The notes below the pieces were generated by a model. It was not told the DNA's origin. It saw nothing but the letters and a program-made list of their open reading frames with translations, and ran no database searches. The translations under genes were made by a program, and so were the position numbers. A stretch of 64,000 nucleotides of DNA from Ptiloglossa arizonensis. Taxonomy: Eukaryota > Arthropoda > Insecta > Hymenoptera > Colletidae. The DNA lies in the NCBI RefSeq assembly GCF_051014685.1, contig NW_027478767.1, forward strand, positions 62,001 through 126,000, read 5' to 3'. Every line of letters begins with the position of its first letter. The first letter of the stretch is position 1. This document shows, piece by piece, positions 60,552-64,000 of this stretch.

Positions 60552-62126
60552 CGGATTGACCAATCCGCAAAATTTCTGTTGCATCTGAAAATAGAAACTC
60601 GCCCGATTACAACGGTGTGCGTACTTTTCCCCTAGGCCGTTCTAGTTATTCGTGTCGAGCATCAGAACTGCGAAAATTTTGAGTTTCTCAAGCGTTTCTT
60701 ACCTCCATACTGCCATATCTCGCGAACGGATTGACCAATCCGCAAAATTTCTGTTGCATCTGAAAGTAGAAACTCGCCCGATTAAAACGGTATGCGTACT
60801 TTTCCCCTAGGCCGTTCTAGTTACTCGTTTCGAGCATCAGAACTGCGAAAATTTTGAGTTTCTCAAGCGTTTCTTATCTCCAAACTGCCATATCTCGCGA
60901 ACGGATTGATCAATCCGCAAAATTTCTGTTGCATCTGAAAGTGGAAACTCGCCCGATTACAACGGTAGTTGTGGTTTTCCCCTAGGCCGTTCTAGTTATT
61001 CGTTTCGAGCATCAGAACTGCGAAAATTTTGAGTTTCTCAAGCGTTTCTTACATCCAAACTGCCATATCTCGCGAACGGATTGACCAATCCGCAAAATTT
61101 CTGTTGCATCTGAAAATAGAAACTCGCCCGATTACAACGGTATGCGTACTTTTCCCCTAGGCCGTTCTAGTTATTCGTTTCGAGCATCAGAACTGCGAAA
61201 ATTTTGAGTTTCTCAAGCGTGTCTTACATCCAAACTGCCATATCTCGCGAATGGATTGACCGATCCGCAAAATTTCTGTTGCATCTGAAAGTAGAAACTC
61301 GCCCGATTACAACGGTATGGGCACTTTTCCCCTATGCCGTTCTAGTTATTCGTTTCGAGCATCAGAACTGCGAAAATTTTGAGTTTCTAAAGCGTTTCTT
61401 ATATCCAAACTGCCATATCTCGCGAACGGGTTGATCAATCCGCAAAATTTCTGTTGCATCTGAAAGTAGAAACTCGCCCGATTACAACGGTATGCGCACT
61501 GTTCCCCTAGGCCGTTCTAGTTATTCGTTTCGAGCTTCAGAACTGCGAAAATTTTGAGTTTCTCAAGCGTTTCTTACCTCCAAACTGCCATATCTCGCGA
61601 ACGAGTTGATCAATCCGCAAAATTTCTGTTGCATCTGATAGTAGAAACTCGCCCGATTACAACGGTATGCGCACTTTTCCCCTAGGCCGTTCTAGTTATT
61701 CGTTTCGAGCATCAGAACTGCGAAAATTTTGAGTTTCTCAAGCGTTTCTTACCTCCAAACTGCCATATTTGGCGAACGGATTGATCAATCCGCAAAATTT
61801 CTGTTGCATCTGAAAGTAGAAACTCGCCCGATTACAACGGTGGGTGTAGTTTTCCCCTAGGCCGTTCTAGTTATTCGTTTCGAGAATCAGAACTGCGAAA
61901 ACTTTGAGTTTCTCAAGCGTTTCTTACATCCAAACTGCCATATTTTGCGAACGGATTCACCAATCCGCAAAATTTCTGTTGCATCTGAAAGTAGAAACTC
62001 GCCCGATTACAACGGTATGCGTACTTTTCCCCTAGGCCGTTCTAGTTATTCGTTTCGAGCATCAGAACTGCGAAAATTTTGAGTTTCTCAAGCGTTTCTT
62101 ATCTCCAAACTGCCATATCTCGCGAA
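60552..62126 (+). repeat. Satellite monomers without a clear local higher-order unit
   Basis: There are nine monomers. They include CTCCATACTG, a private ATTAAAACGG near 60781, TGGATTGACCGATCC with TATGGGCAC and CCTATGCC, a GAGTTGATC monomer near 61604 with CTGATAGTAG, and the GATC/TGGGTGTAG then TTCACC pair at 61777 and 61952. No gene or insertion is seen. Confidence 0.75.
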
Positions 62127-64000
62127 CGGATTGACCAATCCGCAAAATTTCTGTTGCATCTGAAAGTAGAAACTCGCCCGATTACAACGGTATGCGTTCT
62201 TCTCCCCTAGGACGTTCTAGTCATTCGTTTCGAGCATCAGAACTGCGAAAATTTTGAGTTTCCCAAGCGTTTCTTACCTCCAAACTGCCATATCTCGCGA
62301 GCGGATTGACCAATCCGCAAAATTTCTGTTGCATCTGAAAGTAGAGACTCTCTCGATTACAGCGGTATGTGTAGTTTTCCACTAGGCCGTTCCAGTTATT
62401 CGTTTCGAGCATCAGAACTGCGAAAATTTTGAGTTTCTCAAGCGTTTCTTTCATCCAAACTGCCATATCTCGCGAACGGATTGACCGATCCGCAAAATTT
62501 CTGTTGCATCTGAAAGGGGAAACTCGCCCGATTACAACGGTAGTTGTACTTTTCCCCCAGGCCGTTCTAGTTACTCGTTTCGAGCATCAGAACTGCGAAA
62601 ATTTTGAGTTTCTCAAGCGTTTCTTATATCCAAACTGCCATATCTCGCGAACGGATTGATGAATCCGCAAAATTTCTGTTGCATCTGAAAGTGGAAACTC
62701 GCCCGATTACAACGGTAGTTGTAGTTTCCCCTAGGCCGTCCTAGTTATTCGTTTCGAGCATCAGAACTGCGAGAATTTTGAGTTTCTCAAGCGTTTCTTA
62801 CATCCAAACTGCCATATCTCGCGAACGGATTGACCAATCCGCAAAATTTCTGTTGCATCTGAAAATAGAAACTCGACCGATTACAACGGTATGCGTACTT
62901 TTCCCCTAGGCCGTTCTAGTTATTCGTGTCGAGCATCAGAACTGCGAAAATTTTGAGTTTCTCAAGCGTTTCTTACCTCCAAACTGCCATATCTCGCGAA
63001 CGGATTGACCAATCCGCAAAATTTCTGTTGCATCTGAAAGTAGAAACTCGCCCGATTACAACGGTATGCGTACTTTTCCCGTAGGCCGTTCTAGTTATTC
63101 GTCTCGAGCATCAGAAATGCGAAAATTTTGAGTTTCTCAAGCGTTTCTTATCTCCAAACTGCCATATCTCGCGAACGGATTGACCAATCCGCAAAATTTC
63201 TGTTGCATCTGAAAGTAGAAACTCGCCCGATTACAACGGTATGCGTTCTTCTCCCCTAGGACGTTTTAGTCATTCGTTTCGAGCATCAGAACTGCGAAAA
63301 TTTTGAGTTTCCCAAGCGTTTCTTACCTCCAAACTGCCATATCTCGCGAGCGGATTGACCAATCCGCAAAATTTCTGTTGCATCTGAAAGTAGAGACTCT
63401 CTCGATTACAGCGGTATGTGTAGTTTTCCACTAGGCCGTTCCAGTTATTCGTTTCGAGCATCAGAACTGCGAAAATTTTGAGTTTCTCAAGCGTTTCTTA
63501 CATCCAAACTGCCATATCTCGCGAACGGATTGACCGATCCGCAAAATTTCTGTTGCATCTGAAAGGGGAAACTCGCCCGATTACAACGGTAGTTGTACTT
63601 TTCCCCCAGGCCGTTCTAGTTACTCGTTTCGAGCATCAGAACTGCGAAAATTTTGAGTTTCTCAAGCGTTTCTTATATCCAAACTGCCATATCTCGCGAA
63701 CGGATTGATGAATCCGCAAAATTTCTGTTGCATCTGAAAGTGGAAACTCGCCCGATTACAACGGTAGTTGTAGTTTCCCCTAGGCCGTCCTAGTTATTCG
63801 TTTCGAGCATCAGAACTGCGAGAATTTTGAGTTTCTCAAGCGTTTCTTACATCCAAACTGCCATATCTCGCGAACGGATTGACCAATCCGCAAAATTTCT
63901 GTTGCATCTGAAAATAGAAACTCGCCCGATTACAACGGTATGCGTACTTTTCCCCTAGGCCGTTCTAGTTATTCGTGTCGAGCATCAGAACTGCGAAAAT
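62127..64000 (+). repeat. 1049-bp hexamer tandem repeat, second copy cut by the window
   Basis: Copy 1 is 62127-63175 and copy 2 starts at 63176. The order is TATGCGTTCTTCT with AGGACGTT and TTTCCCAAG; CTCTCGATTACAG; GAAAGGGG with CCCCCAGG; GATGAATCC; GAAAATAG; CCCGTAGG. The period is 1049 because the GATGAATCC monomer lacks one T (GTAGTTTCCCC) in both copies (near 62725 and 63773). Differences include TTTCATCC/TTACATCC, ACGTTCTAG/ACGTTTTAG and CTCGACCG/CTCGCCCG. Confidence 0.88.
63875..64000 (+). repeat. Partial monomer at the right window edge
   Basis: The first 126 bases of a monomer (GAAAATAG, TATGCGTAC, GTGTCGAG form) are present up to GCGAAAAT. It is the fifth member of the second 1049-bp hexamer copy. 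The cut is the window limit, so the array clearly continues beyond it. Confidence 0.9.

Larger units (their letters stand above)
1..64000. repeat. 175-bp tandem satellite array filling the window
   Basis: The same roughly 175-bp unit repeats from the first base to the last without spacer, inversion or insertion. Setting the unit to start at CGGATTGACC, starts fall at 1, 176, 351 and so on; the last start is at 63875, which is 365 periods minus 1 bp. The few single-base indels I found sum to that -1, so the period is very rigid. The consensus is about 44% GC. Copies differ by small sets of diagnostic substitutions that are themselves shared in blocks, which shows higher-order structure. Arrays of this size and unit length are typical of eukaryotic centromeric or pericentromeric satellite; that location is inferred, not seen. 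There is no gene in it. Confidence 0.98.

Noticed and set aside
1..64000. CRISPR array
   Set aside because: The units are contiguous 175-bp repeats with no distinct unique spacers, and no cas genes are present.
1..64000. Bacterial or phage origin of the sequence
   Set aside because: There are no coding genes, rRNA, tRNA or replication features in 64 kb; a pure satellite array of this size is a eukaryotic pattern.

Overview
The whole 64 kb window is one uninterrupted head-to-tail satellite array. Its monomer is 175 bp, all copies lie in the same orientation, and there are about 366 of them: 365 complete plus a 126-bp partial copy at the right edge. I found no credible gene, RNA gene, transposable element, CRISPR array, simple-sequence tract or unique spacer. 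Every open frame present lies inside the repeat, recurs at multiples of 175 bp, and is explained by the satellite itself. The hand-derived consensus is about 44% GC and has 13 CpGs per monomer where base composition predicts about 8.

A megasatellite-like array with a nucleosome-scale monomer and layered higher-order repeats (HORs) is typical of eukaryotic centromeric or pericentromeric heterochromatin. I cannot name the organism. The excess of CpG argues against a genome with heavy germline CpG methylation, such as a mammal, but does not say more. I do not recognise this monomer as a satellite I can name.

Layout from left to right. (1) 1-12.6 kb: variants in short HORs, with a five-monomer cassette seen four times (876, 4201, 5426, 8051), a local pentamer duplication (about 1.5-3.2 kb), and a 2.2-kb block at 176-2370 repeated at 7351-9545. 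(2) 12.6-20 kb: monomers with the TTCACC variant, nested 700/1400-bp periods and an 876-bp pentamer pair; 13.37-14.66 kb carries an anomalous cluster of homopolymer indels. (3) 20.3-24.6 kb: a 4.4-kb block copied 16,100 bp away at 36.4-40.7 kb, each copy holding a 1225-bp heptamer duplication. (4) 27.4-35.4 kb: two almost identical 4025-bp (23-monomer) tandem copies, with a rearranged third version at 46.7-50.9 kb. (5) 42.4-46.8 kb: octamer (1400 bp) then tetramer (700 bp) duplications. (6) 51.6-60.6 kb: a distinct variant pool with local hexamer, heptamer and trimer HORs. (7) 62.1-64.0 kb: a 1049-bp hexamer whose second copy runs off the window.

The interesting content is not genes but the record of array evolution: chimeric junction monomers that mark individual unequal exchanges, duplications at many sizes (3, 4, 5, 6, 7, 8 and 23 monomers), a conserved dyad at the monomer boundary that is a perfect 16-bp palindrome in some copies, and a conserved partial match to the CENP-B box. 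All HOR boundaries were placed by eye and may be off by tens of bases.
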